Shown here piece after piece: positions 17,004 through 25,296 of a stretch of DNA of 64,000 nucleotides (positions are counted from its first letter, which is position 1; every line of letters starts with the position of its first letter). Made by a program: the position numbers and the translations under genes. The DNA comes from Bacteriovoracaceae bacterium UBA6153 (GTDB lineage: Bacteria; Bdellovibrionota; Bacteriovoracia; Bacteriovoracales; Bacteriovoracaceae), in NCBI GenBank assembly GCA_002428265.1, contig DIUR01000001.1, positions 248,001-312,000 of the forward strand, given 5' to 3'. The notes below the pieces were generated by a model that was not told the DNA's origin, ran no database searches, and worked only from the letters and a program-made list of their open reading frames with translations.

Positions 17004-17732
17004 TTACTTTTTCTTTTTCTTTCTTGCCTTAATTAAGAAGAAAGCAATAGCTGCAACAACTAGTAACCCAATCAGAGTTGTCGTTGTTGTGTCATCTCCA
17101 TCTCCCTTACCTTTCTTTTGCATTCCGATATCAGCAACTGTTCCTGAATCTGGAATATAAGTTCCATCACCAATCAAGTCACCTTCCTGACCTTTTGGTT
17201 TCCATGTTCCACCAGCTGCAACTTTTTGATCAAAAACTTTCAACGTAGCAATAATTTTTTCAAAAATATCCTGATAAGAATCATAGTGATCTTTTGCAAC
17301 TGAGAAAGTTACAGCAATTCCTAATGAGTCTTTTACAGTTGCAAGGTATCTCGTATAGAAGCCTGGAACTTCAGAAGCTAAGTGAAGTGAATCAACCCAT
17401 CTTTGTCCGTTGATTTCTCTAACGGCCACAGACTTTGCTTCAGACACTTGAGTCTTTCCACCTGGAAGGCTGAAAGTTTTTGGTGCTTTTAAATAGGCCT
17501 GGTATAAATCGAGAGAGTCATTAGCTCCACGATACTTCGCTGCCAAAATAATGATGGCCTCTTTTTTTCTGTCTTTGTTATCACTCTGACAAACCCACTC
17601 AGATCCCTCTAGAGCACACTCCCATCCGTTAGGAAGTTCGAACTCAGCAAACTGGCTGGTAAATGTTTTAGCAAAAACACTGGTAGTTGATAGAATCGCC
17701 ATAGCGATCAATAAAATGCGAAAATTTCTCAT
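17004..17732 (-). CDS. Envelope protein with signal peptide and C-terminal membrane anchor
   Basis: The 242-residue protein starts with a signal peptide (MRNFRILLIAMAILSTTSVF, cut after FA). A globular domain of about 150 residues follows, with two cysteines in NGWECALEGSEWVCQ that could pair. Then comes a Gly- and Thr-rich linker with five threonines in a row, one hydrophobic helix (LIGLLVVAAIAFFLI) and the basic end KARKKKKK. This is the layout of a periplasmic domain held in the inner membrane by its tail, as in rhombosortase or exosortase type tails, though no sorting signal is certain. The function is unknown. A GAGG site precedes the ATG. Confidence 0.75.
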   Translation of the reverse strand: MRNFRILLIAMAILSTTSVFAKTFTSQFAEFELPNGWECALEGSEWVCQSDNKDRKKEAIIILAAKYRGANDSLDLYQAYLKAPKTFSLPGGKTQVSEAKSVAVREINGQRWVDSLHLASEVPGFYTRYLATVKDSLGIAVTFSVAKDHYDSYQDIFEKIIATLKVFDQKVAAGGTWKPKGQEGDLIGDGTYIPDSGTVADIGMQKKGKGDGDDTTTTTLIGLLVVAAIAFFLIKARKKKKK

Positions 17733-17816
17733 GCCATTTCCTCTAAAGAAGAAAAATCTAATAATAATAGTTTAATTTTACACCAAGCTGTCTAAATTTA
17801 AAGGGTTAATTTCTTC

Positions 17817-18995
17817 CTAATACCCTCTGGCCGCAAAACCAGGCTTGATTTCAATCTCTTTGTACTTTTTTAAGAGCTTTATGACCGACCAATCTGCCCC
17901 GACATCGTACGCGACCCCGGAAGCCACCAGCACATTACCGCCAAAATAATCTGTCTGATAGATATCAAACTTCATTCCTTTCTCTACGTCCGTAGAGAGG
18001 CCCTGATCTATACGTATGAAGTTCCCTCTGGCCGATACCTTTAAAACAGACCCATCAACATGGTACTCTTTGAAAGCATCAATCTTAACGGACTCAGCAG
18101 TGACTCCATCAGAGTTCCATCCGACAGTCAGCATTCCTGCATTTCCTCTATCAGTCGAGACACCTTTGACGATGGTCTGGCCTCTTACACCAATAATGAA
18201 TTTGCTGAAAGCATAGTTTGCTCCAACATAAGGAGCAATCACTTCTCTGTTAATGCTATGAAAAAGTCTTGAAGCACCTACTGATTGAGGTGGCTTTAAC
18301 AATGGCGTGTCTCCGAACTCATCTTTTTTAAGAGAGTAAATTCCTTCTACGCCGGCAAACAATCCGAGCTTAGAAAACGTGTACATCCCTTCAAGTTTAT
18401 AATTGAGTTCTGCGCTTAAATTGTTAGCAGGAGAACTGTAACCAAATTTTGCATCAATCTTAAATGGATTGCCCACGTAAGTATAATAGACATCTACACC
18501 GTACTCACTTCCAGCATCACCTAAAATAATTTCTTCAGTCGGCACTTGCACAGTAGCATCGTAAGAGGCATTGCTATAGAGAGTCTGTCTATAATGGGCG
18601 CCAATCGCCCAACGAGATTTCTCCATTTGTGGAAAGCCGTACTTTATCTCAACACCCAATGACTCAGGCCCTGAATTGCTCGCCGAGACATTGTTGGCCG
18701 TCGAAGTGACACTTCTAAATCTTCCCATACCTGTGACTTCAAGATTTCTAGAGAGTCCATAAGACACACTGAAATCCACATTGATCATCTGGTACTCATC
18801 ACCATCTGCCATTTCTTGCTCAACGCCTTCGTAATCATAATACGAAGTCGTCTGAAACATTGAGGCACTAGAGTTTACAGAATACGCTTTGGCATTTAGT
18901 AACTCAGCTCCACCTCTATGGGCAGCGGCCATGGCGTTCGAAGAAAAAGCTGATAGACAAAGAAGACTTAAAAAAATTTTATGCATACATTTCAT
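17817..18995 (-). CDS. Outer-membrane beta-barrel-like protein
   Basis: The open frame reaches 19085, but the start at 18995 (or 18986) gives a proper signal peptide (MHKIFLSLLCLSAF, cut after AMAA). The mature protein of about 370 residues alternates short polar and aromatic strands, such as LEVTGMGRFRSV, VEIKYGFPQ and IGAHYRQTLYS, as expected for a barrel. It ends GFAARGY, so the usual terminal Phe/Trp is not present; the last domain may be a periplasmic extension. The start lies inside the end of the preceding gene, so the two are likely coupled. A transport or channel role is only a guess. Confidence 0.7.
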   Translation of the reverse strand: MKCMHKIFLSLLCLSAFSSNAMAAAHRGGAELLNAKAYSVNSSASMFQTTSYYDYEGVEQEMADGDEYQMINVDFSVSYGLSRNLEVTGMGRFRSVTSTANNVSASNSGPESLGVEIKYGFPQMEKSRWAIGAHYRQTLYSNASYDATVQVPTEEIILGDAGSEYGVDVYYTYVGNPFKIDAKFGYSSPANNLSAELNYKLEGMYTFSKLGLFAGVEGIYSLKKDEFGDTPLLKPPQSVGASRLFHSINREVIAPYVGANYAFSKFIIGVRGQTIVKGVSTDRGNAGMLTVGWNSDGVTAESVKIDAFKEYHVDGSVLKVSARGNFIRIDQGLSTDVEKGMKFDIYQTDYFGGNVLVASGVAYDVGADWSVIKLLKKYKEIEIKPGFAARGY

Positions 18996-19575
18996 ACTTG
19001 ATCTGATTATGGTTTCGAAGATCGAAATCATAAAGGTTAAACTTGTTAGACCATTCCTTGGGTGTCTTTTCAAAAAGAACAACACTCATGGCCTCCATAA
19101 CAAAAGGAGAAGAGAACTCTAGCTTGGCCTTTTCAATCGCCGATTCAAGCATTATGCTTTGGTCGAATCTTCCGATTGGAAGGAGCGGCTTCAAGTCACT
19201 TTTAGTCTTCTGAAATTTTACCCCATAATCTTTCAGAAAAAAATAGAGCGATTCTTGACAGTGTAGAATGTCGGGAGAAATGATGGGAGTGAGAGACAAT
19301 GGGCCCTTTTTGCCCATCCCAAAGGTCATTCCATTAAACTCTATTTGAGAAATCTCAGTCAGACCGTACAAATGGCCTTCGAGAAGCTCAGTCAGCTCTT
19401 CAATAAAGTTTTTTTCTTCTTCTCTATTTTTAAACTCAACACTAAAGGGGGGTAAAATAGTCAACTGCAATCGATGGTTGAGTGCGTACTTAGAGTCAAA
19501 TCTTTGCCTGAAAGACTCGATAGCATGATGATGGGTAGAGCTTGGATCGAACGTTAAACCGATAAAGTATTCCAT
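18979..19575 (-). CDS. 2H phosphoesterase-fold protein, both catalytic histidines apparently lost
   Basis: The 198-residue product starts at ATG 19575 behind AAGGAG. Its layout matches the LigT/2H family: EYFIGLTFDPSS at the start, the first motif region RLQLTILPPF and a second LLPIGRFDQ about 110 residues later. Active members have H-x-T/S-x in both places (typically HLTLLPPF and H-x-T-x-GRF). Here the histidines are replaced by Gln and Leu. The protein therefore may bind nucleotides or RNA ends without cleaving them. It overlaps the start of the barrel protein gene. The family call is moderate. Confidence 0.6.
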   Translation of the reverse strand: MEYFIGLTFDPSSTHHHAIESFRQRFDSKYALNHRLQLTILPPFSVEFKNREEEKNFIEELTELLEGHLYGLTEISQIEFNGMTFGMGKKGPLSLTPIISPDILHCQESLYFFLKDYGVKFQKTKSDLKPLLPIGRFDQSIMLESAIEKAKLEFSSPFVMEAMSVVLFEKTPKEWSNKFNLYDFDLRNHNQIKYEMYA

Positions 19576-19643
19576 GCTCACTCCTTCTTGGATTGAATCG
19601 CTTATCTATAAGCATAAAAAGGAATTAGGTTTGAAGCAAGTAA

Positions 19644-20372
19644 TTATGCAGGAATTTTGTCGGATATCTTCTGACTTCTAGGATTTTTAACGGGAAGGAA
19701 AATCTTATTTATCCAGTGGTTGTCTTTAATCTCGAATGAAAAATGACCTCCATTATCTTCGGCCATATGATGGATTGAATCCAGTCCAAGGCTCTTAATC
19801 GGGGTTACTTTTTCGTTAAGAATTACCTGCGCTAAATACTCGGATGAATGATCACCTTTTCTTACGTTCATAACATTTTTAGTTTCAATTTTAAGGCCAG
19901 CATAACTGCACATAAAAAGAAAATCTACATGTGTGCAATGTGATTCAGAAATATTTTTTATCAGGTTGTTCATGATTCGATAAAAGCTTGGGTAATGAAT
20001 GAGGTCATCATCGCTTGCTGTGATTTCGAAAACAGTCTTTACCTCAACATTCAATAAATAAGTCTGGCAAAGATGTCCAAAGGCAAGTTTAGCGTAACTA
20101 AAAGGTACCCAATCATAAGTCTGAACAAGATTTTTATGTTTAAAATTGTAGTGATCGCGAATCAGACTCTGGAGAGTCTTAATCTCTTTTTCCATCATCA
20201 TAACTTCGGATTGATCAATATCTTTTCCACTCATCATTTTTGAGTTCAGAAATAAAAGTAGCCCATGAGTTTGATTGATTAAATCATGAAAGAACAACTG
20301 CTCCTTTAAATCCTTTGGATCTTCAAGGTTATTTTCTTTTGATGATGATTGTTTCTTTTTAAATGAAAACAC
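19644..20372 (-). CDS. Soluble histidine-kinase-like protein
   Basis: About 242 residues. An H-box-like FHDLINQTHGLLLFL near residue 30, an N-box-like IMNNLIKNISES near 135 and a G-box KSLGLDSIHHMAEDNGGHF near 205 give the outline of a kinase with dimerisation and ATPase parts but no sensor domain or membrane helix. It may be a soluble kinase or a phosphotransferase of the Spo0B/ChpT kind. The start is uncertain: GTG 20372 follows a GAGGG that lies in the 3' arm of the eno terminator, while GTG 20384 is inside the stem. Confidence 0.65.
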   Translation of the reverse strand: MFSFKKKQSSSKENNLEDPKDLKEQLFFHDLINQTHGLLLFLNSKMMSGKDIDQSEVMMMEKEIKTLQSLIRDHYNFKHKNLVQTYDWVPFSYAKLAFGHLCQTYLLNVEVKTVFEITASDDDLIHYPSFYRIMNNLIKNISESHCTHVDFLFMCSYAGLKIETKNVMNVRKGDHSSEYLAQVILNEKVTPIKSLGLDSIHHMAEDNGGHFSFEIKDNHWINKIFLPVKNPRSQKISDKIPA

Positions 20373-20419
20373 AAAAACCCTCACTAAACTTCAAAATCGT
20401 TTTTGTGAGGGTCTTTGTG
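20366..20419 (-). terminator. Terminator hairpin after eno, overlapping the next gene's start
   Basis: The arms 20405-20419 and 20370-20384 pair over 15 positions with one G-T wobble, with a 20-base loop and then TTTT on the minus strand. The 3' arm contains the GAGGG and GTG codons that begin the histidine-kinase-like gene, so folding would both stop transcription and hide its start. Confidence 0.6.
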
Positions 20420-20426
20420 ATGAATG

Positions 20427-21707
20427 CTATTTTACTGGTAGGTAAACGGCCTTATCACCTAGCTCCTCTTCAATACGAAGAAGCTGATTATATTTTTCCA
20501 TACGGTCAGAGCGGCTGGCAGAACCGGTTTTAATGTGTCCAGATCCTGTCGCTACTGCAAGGTCAGCAATAAACGAGTCACCTGTTTCTCCAGAGCGATG
20601 AGAGATGATAGCTTTGTAGTTATTGTTGTATCCTAACTCCATTGCTTCAAATGTTTCAGTCATCGTTCCGATCTGGTTAACCTTAACTAAGATTGCGTTG
20701 GCCTCACCGGTTTTAATTCCCGCTTCAAAAATCTTTTTGTTCGTTACGAATAAATCGTCACCAACTAAAACAACTTTTGATCCAAGCTCTTTTGTTAATT
20801 CAATCCAACCCTGGTGATCCCCTTCATCGAGACCATCTTCAATGGAATATATCGGATATTTTGCATTTAAATCTGAATAGTATTTGATCATATCGGCAGT
20901 ACTGAACTCTTTTCCTTGCATACTGTATTTGCCATCTTTGTAAAATTCAGAAGCTGCAGCATCCAGAGATAAAGAGATATCTACACCTGGTTTATATCCA
21001 GCGTTTGTGATCGCTTTTAAGATCAGCTCGATGGCCTCTTCATGAGACTTAAGATCTGGAGCAAATCCACCCTCGTCGCCAACGTTAGTTGAGTAATTTG
21101 AATCAGTAAGGACTTTTTTAAGAGCGTGGAAGACTTCAACACCCGCACGAAGGTTTTCACCGAAAGATTTTTTCATGTGAGGAACAATCATAAACTCCTG
21201 GATGTCCAGATTGTTTGAAGCATGTGATCCACCATTGATGATGTTCATCAGAGGCGTTGGCATGATGTATTTTTTGTGAGCATTTGGTGCCTTACATTTT
21301 TCGAATAAATATTCATGAAGCGCCATCTTTGAATCAAGAGCACCAGCGCGACATGCGGCCATTGAAACTCCAAGTAGAGCATTTGCTCCCAGCTTAGATT
21401 TATTTTCTGTGCCATCCATCTCTAGCATCATCGTATCGATTGCTTTTTGAGACGTTACTTCCATACCAAGAAGTTTTGGAGCTAGGATTTCATTTACATT
21501 TTTTACAGCTTTTAAAACTGATTTCCCCACGTAATAAGCTTTATCACCATCTCTTAATTCAAGTGCTTCTTTAGATCCTGTAGAAGCTCCAGACGGAACA
21601 GCAGCTCTTCCCATGTTTCCAGCCTCAGTGAACACGTCTACTTCAACAGTCGGGTTTCCACGTGAATCGAGAATCTGGCGTGCCTTAATCGATTTAATTT
21701 TTGACAT
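20427..21707 (-). CDS. eno: Enolase
   Basis: The 426-residue enzyme converts 2-phosphoglycerate to phosphoenolpyruvate in glycolysis. Motifs are ARQILDSRGNPTVEVDV, PSGASTGSKEALELRDGD, NVGDEGGFAPDL, the metal-binding SIEDGLDEGD and GDDLFVTN, and the catalytic ISHRSGETGDSFIADLAV. All expected residues are present and the length is standard. The gene follows murI by eight bases, with AAGGA well placed before the ATG. A strong hairpin follows the stop. Confidence 0.97.
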   Translation of the reverse strand: MSKIKSIKARQILDSRGNPTVEVDVFTEAGNMGRAAVPSGASTGSKEALELRDGDKAYYVGKSVLKAVKNVNEILAPKLLGMEVTSQKAIDTMMLEMDGTENKSKLGANALLGVSMAACRAGALDSKMALHEYLFEKCKAPNAHKKYIMPTPLMNIINGGSHASNNLDIQEFMIVPHMKKSFGENLRAGVEVFHALKKVLTDSNYSTNVGDEGGFAPDLKSHEEAIELILKAITNAGYKPGVDISLSLDAAASEFYKDGKYSMQGKEFSTADMIKYYSDLNAKYPIYSIEDGLDEGDHQGWIELTKELGSKVVLVGDDLFVTNKKIFEAGIKTGEANAILVKVNQIGTMTETFEAMELGYNNNYKAIISHRSGETGDSFIADLAVATGSGHIKTGSASRSDRMEKYNQLLRIEEELGDKAVYLPVK

Positions 21708-21715
21708 AAAAATCC

Positions 21716-22498
21716 TTATTTTTTAAATGGGCCAAAAAAAGTTTTGCGACTTTTTTCCAACCACTCAGGTTTACTGCTTGAATAAAATAAAAATGTATCA
21801 ATAGAACTTTGTCCCGGGTCCTCTCCATGAAGCGAGAGCTCTCTCACCCTCTGAGCAATATAGGGACAAGGGCTCAGTGTTTTAAGCGATAAAATTTTTT
21901 CAATTTTTTCTTTTACTAATGGATAGTGAGTGCATCCCAAAATAGCATGAGTATAATTTTTTCCCATGAGTGGAGTTAACTCTTCTACTAACTCTTGATC
22001 AAAAGTTTTTTCAATAGAGGGATCTTTGTAAAACTGCTCAATCATTCGCGCTAAATTCTTTAGCGAGTAGCTATCAATAAAGCCGTTAGGATCCAACCTC
22101 TCTTTTAATCTTTTGAAGCGCTCTGACTTTCCAGTTGACTCAGTCGTGAGCACCGCCATTTTTGAAGGGGTCGTTTCTTTGTAATAGGCATTTAAATAAG
22201 GCTCAACCCCAACAAAAGTCATTTGTGGGTAGTGAGATCTAAGTGCGTCGATACTAGAGGCCGTTGCTGTATTGCATGCCACTACAATCATCTGCGCGCC
22301 TTTAGAAATAAGCTCATCTGTGATCTTAAAGCTTCTATCGGTAATGTATTCATCGGATTTTGGGCCATAGGGAGCGTGAGCATCGTCACTGTAGTAGAAA
22401 AAACGGGCCTCAGGATAAGCCTTAATGAGTTCGCTCAGAACGGAAAATCCTCCGATCCCAGAGTCAAAAACGCCAATGTTAGTGACTTTTGCGTTCAT
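21716..22498 (-). CDS. murI: Glutamate racemase
   Basis: The product supplies D-glutamate for peptidoglycan. The first catalytic cysteine is in VVACNTATA and the second in LGCTHYPLV, with IGVFDSGIGGFSVL at the start and YSDDAHAPYGPKS for substrate binding. The start at ATG 22498 gives 260 residues, the usual length; ATG 22519 would add seven. The gene is directly upstream of eno and divergent from the gene at 22581. Confidence 0.93.
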   Translation of the reverse strand: MNAKVTNIGVFDSGIGGFSVLSELIKAYPEARFFYYSDDAHAPYGPKSDEYITDRSFKITDELISKGAQMIVVACNTATASSIDALRSHYPQMTFVGVEPYLNAYYKETTPSKMAVLTTESTGKSERFKRLKERLDPNGFIDSYSLKNLARMIEQFYKDPSIEKTFDQELVEELTPLMGKNYTHAILGCTHYPLVKEKIEKILSLKTLSPCPYIAQRVRELSLHGEDPGQSSIDTFLFYSSSKPEWLEKSRKTFFGPFKK

Positions 22499-22580
22499 TT
22501 TTTTATCCACATTTTCCATATCGTGGACTATCTTAAACAAAGAATCGATTATTGTTAAGCCAAAGCTGAAGGATTTAAGA

Positions 22581-23324
22581 TTGTTTTTTAACTTATTTAA
22601 AAAAAACTCATTCGCTCAATTAGAATCCTTCTATCTAGAAGAAGGCCATGCTCACGCGCTGGAGCAGACCCGCTGGATGGCACTGGCCATCAATCAAAGA
22701 TCCCTCGCTGGAAGTGTGCTGACAAAAGAGCTGGTTCTTACTCCTAAAGAGGGTGCTTCAGGAATTTCTCTGCAGTTAGCGGAAGTAAAATCTGGGCTGG
22801 TTCACCATGTCTATCACGGGAAAAAAAGCATCTATAGCTCAGAGATGAGAGATGAAGCTGAAATTAAAAATACCAGAGTTCTCTTCAATAACTTGCTCGA
22901 TGCTCTCATTCAAAAAGAAATAAAGCATTTTGCAGAGGCCATGAATAAAAGTGAATTTAACTCTCTTCAAAAAGAGGCCGAAGAAAAAGCACTTGAATGG
23001 ATCAGAGTTAGTTTTGAAATTTTAACTAAGGCCATTATTGAAAGTTTAACTAATCCTGATTACTTGTTTCAAACTAAGCTGTTCATGGGAGTAAACCCTA
23101 CAACTTCTAAACATGAAATCAGACTTATTACTTTTAATCTTGATATGACTTTAATTCTTTTAGATGATCATAATCTTCGCGTATTGATTTACAATGTAAA
23201 ACCAAGTGAAGAGATTAAAAATTTAAAACCTGCCCTTTCGGGCGACTACTCTCTTAGAAAAAGAGAAATGTTTGATCACTTCATCAAGCTTTTATCTACA
23301 CTTTCAAAAGGCATGCACGCCTAA
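22581..23324 (+). CDS. Uncharacterised protein, TTG start
   Basis: An open frame begins inside murI, but the real start is best placed at TTG 22581, with AAGGA (22569-22573) seven bases before it. The 247-residue product begins MFFNLFKKNSFAQLESFYLE. It has mixed helix and strand, with two beta-rich stretches (GISLQLAEVKSGLVHHVYHG and HEIRLITFNLDMTLILLDD). No signal peptide, cysteine motif or known catalytic motif is seen. It is divergent from murI and convergent with nth, three bases apart. The function is unknown. Confidence 0.65.
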   Translation: MFFNLFKKNSFAQLESFYLEEGHAHALEQTRWMALAINQRSLAGSVLTKELVLTPKEGASGISLQLAEVKSGLVHHVYHGKKSIYSSEMRDEAEIKNTRVLFNNLLDALIQKEIKHFAEAMNKSEFNSLQKEAEEKALEWIRVSFEILTKAIIESLTNPDYLFQTKLFMGVNPTTSKHEIRLITFNLDMTLILLDDHNLRVLIYNVKPSEEIKNLKPALSGDYSLRKREMFDHFIKLLSTLSKGMHA

Positions 23325-23326
23325 AA

Positions 23327-23980
23327 TTATTTTTTTGTTTTAACCGGCGACTTTCTCAAAAAGTTCAAGCTTGAACAAATATCGCATTGAAGCCCATCAC
23401 AACCTCTGGCCGTGCAGTGCTCTCTGCCGTAAAAAATAATTTGTAAATGAAGTTTATTCCATTTATCTCTTGGAAAAACTTTTTTTAAATCCTCTTCAGT
23501 TTGCTCGACATTTTTTCCGGCCGTCAGTCCCCATCTTTGAGCAAGACGGTGGATATGTGTATCGACGGGAAAAGCAGGCACTCCAAAACTTTGTGCCATA
23601 ACGACTGAAGCTGTCTTGTGTCCGACACCCGGCAACTCTTCAAGTGCTTCAAAGCTTTGCGGAACCTCGCCTTTATATTTATCTAATAAAATTTGTGACA
23701 ACTCTGAGATCGCTTTTGATTTTCTTGGAGCAAGACCACAAGGTCTGATGATATCTTCGATTTCACTCACAGGAACCGTCACCATCTTTTTCGGAGTCGA
23801 CGCGCGCTTAAATAATTTTGGTGTGATCTGATTGACTCTCACATCCGTACACTGGGCCGATAATAAAACGGCAATGAGCAATGTATAGGGATCAGTATGA
23901 TCCAGAGGAATGGGAGTTTCTGGATAAAGTTCTTCAAGTCTGTTTAAAATATAGTCCGCTTTTTCTTGTTTTAAATTCAT
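23327..23980 (-). CDS. nth: Endonuclease III
   Basis: The 217-residue base-excision repair enzyme removes oxidised pyrimidines and nicks the abasic site. The helix-hairpin-helix LPGVGHKTASVV holds the catalytic lysine, and the aspartate is in FPVDTHIHRLAQRWG. Near the C-terminus are four cysteines for an iron-sulfur cluster, spaced C-x4-C-x4-C-x2-C (HCTARGCDGLQCDIC) rather than the classical C-x6-C-x2-C-x5-C. The length and core fit Nth well. A variant cluster site is therefore likely. Confidence 0.93.
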   Translation of the reverse strand: MNLKQEKADYILNRLEELYPETPIPLDHTDPYTLLIAVLLSAQCTDVRVNQITPKLFKRASTPKKMVTVPVSEIEDIIRPCGLAPRKSKAISELSQILLDKYKGEVPQSFEALEELPGVGHKTASVVMAQSFGVPAFPVDTHIHRLAQRWGLTAGKNVEQTEEDLKKVFPRDKWNKLHLQIIFYGREHCTARGCDGLQCDICSSLNFLRKSPVKTKK

Positions 23981-23984
23981 CCGC

Positions 23985-25178
23985 TCAGTGTAACAAATTA
24001 TTGATGAGTTCTAAACAGTTTTGCGGTGACGCGCCCACAACTGTGTGACTTAATTTTTCATAAACCGGATTGAGCAAATTTCGCACGTGTTGATTAGCAT
24101 CATTTCTATTAGCTCGCCCTTCTCTGAAGGCACGGGCCAGATCGTGTGACCACAACCAAACGTTATCAAGCTTTGGGTCTTCTTTCCCACTAACAGTACT
24201 TCCCCATATCTCCAAAGGAATGCGTATCGATTCGTCTGGCTGAATTGCGTTTGCTAGTTTTGCATCGATTAAAATTTTATTTCCATAAAAATGTTTTGCT
24301 CTTTTTTCAAAATGATCGACAGTAAGAAAGCCTCCAAAATCAAGCACAGCCCCTTTTTTTGTTCCCTGAACATTGATTCTTTCAATCGAATCACTTCTGT
24401 AAGCACCTGCTGATGTGAGTCCGTATCGTCTGAGAATATTTTCAATCTTAAGTGAGTTTTCTTCTGAAAATAAACTCGACTTACTCACGTATCTCTCGTG
24501 CGCTTGTCTTAAGACAATTCCTGCGGGGGAAGTCGATTTATCCGTGTGACGTAAATCAAAACCTGCATCAATAACTGCGTAAGTCCCGACTGTTTTAATG
24601 CCACTTTTACTGTGATCAAAAACTTTATTCACCATCTTCTCGTACACGAACTCGCGGATACATTCTCCAAGTGTCGCCAGGCCGTCACCATGATCGCGAA
24701 GCGCAGGATTTACAGCTCCCACTCCTTTTGCATCAATCAAACCAATCTCTTCTGTAGCAAGAGGAGCATAGGGTTTACTTACGGGAATAACGAGCGCTCG
24801 GCCATATTCAGGGGGTCTGTAAGCAGATTTCGTCGCCCATGAATTAATTTTTGTATTAACAATTTCCTGCGAGGCCTGAGTCTTTGACATAACGGCAGTA
24901 TTTTTAATTAACCAATCATCTATTTCTTCACTGGAAAGATTTCGAAGCTCTGGAAAATCTAATCGAAGGAGCGGATAATCGGCCATGACGATTCTTGCAT
25001 CTTGAAGCATCACCACTTCTTCTGCTTTAGAAGCAACATGAACGTCACTAATTTTTTTTAATGCTGGATTGACGGCATAATTTACAACATCGGCCGGCGT
25101 CCTATCAGGAAAACTTTGAGTCCCGGCACAACCGTAAGAAAATAGTAAAACCAGGATTAAAATATATTTAGTTTTCAT
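23985..25178 (-). CDS. Lipoprotein with a SelO-like (pseudokinase AMPylase) domain
   Basis: A signal peptide with lipobox Cys17 (FSYGC) anchors this 397-residue protein. From about residue 125 it resembles the SelO/YdiU fold: a lysine in IDAKGVGAVNPALRDHGDG (K151), IREFVYE with Glu176, LRQAHERY, and INVQG-x5-LDFGGF with Asp280. SelO places these residues in the same order (KGxGxTPxSR, IREF, N, DFG-like DYG). SelO transfers AMP to proteins. A lipoprotein form would act outside the cytoplasm, which is unusual because ATP is scarce there. Overall similarity is weak, so the call is tentative. It is divergent from the protein-glutaminase-like gene. Confidence 0.5.
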   Translation of the reverse strand: MKTKYILILVLLFSYGCAGTQSFPDRTPADVVNYAVNPALKKISDVHVASKAEEVVMLQDARIVMADYPLLRLDFPELRNLSSEEIDDWLIKNTAVMSKTQASQEIVNTKINSWATKSAYRPPEYGRALVIPVSKPYAPLATEEIGLIDAKGVGAVNPALRDHGDGLATLGECIREFVYEKMVNKVFDHSKSGIKTVGTYAVIDAGFDLRHTDKSTSPAGIVLRQAHERYVSKSSLFSEENSLKIENILRRYGLTSAGAYRSDSIERINVQGTKKGAVLDFGGFLTVDHFEKRAKHFYGNKILIDAKLANAIQPDESIRIPLEIWGSTVSGKEDPKLDNVWLWSHDLARAFREGRANRNDANQHVRNLLNPVYEKLSHTVVGASPQNCLELINNLLH

Positions 25179-25296
25179 TGAGAACTTTTCGGCAAATGCA
25201 CTATAAAATCAAGTGACCGATTAATAACGTCGGACAAAAAGGGAAATACTTACATCTATCCTCCAAAAATCTCGTAAATGGGATAAAATAGTCAGA

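Noticed and set aside
22425..22580. Upstream extension of the gene at 22581 into murI
   Set aside because: The extra residues overlap the divergent murI start, and the TTG at 22581 has a well-spaced AAGGA.
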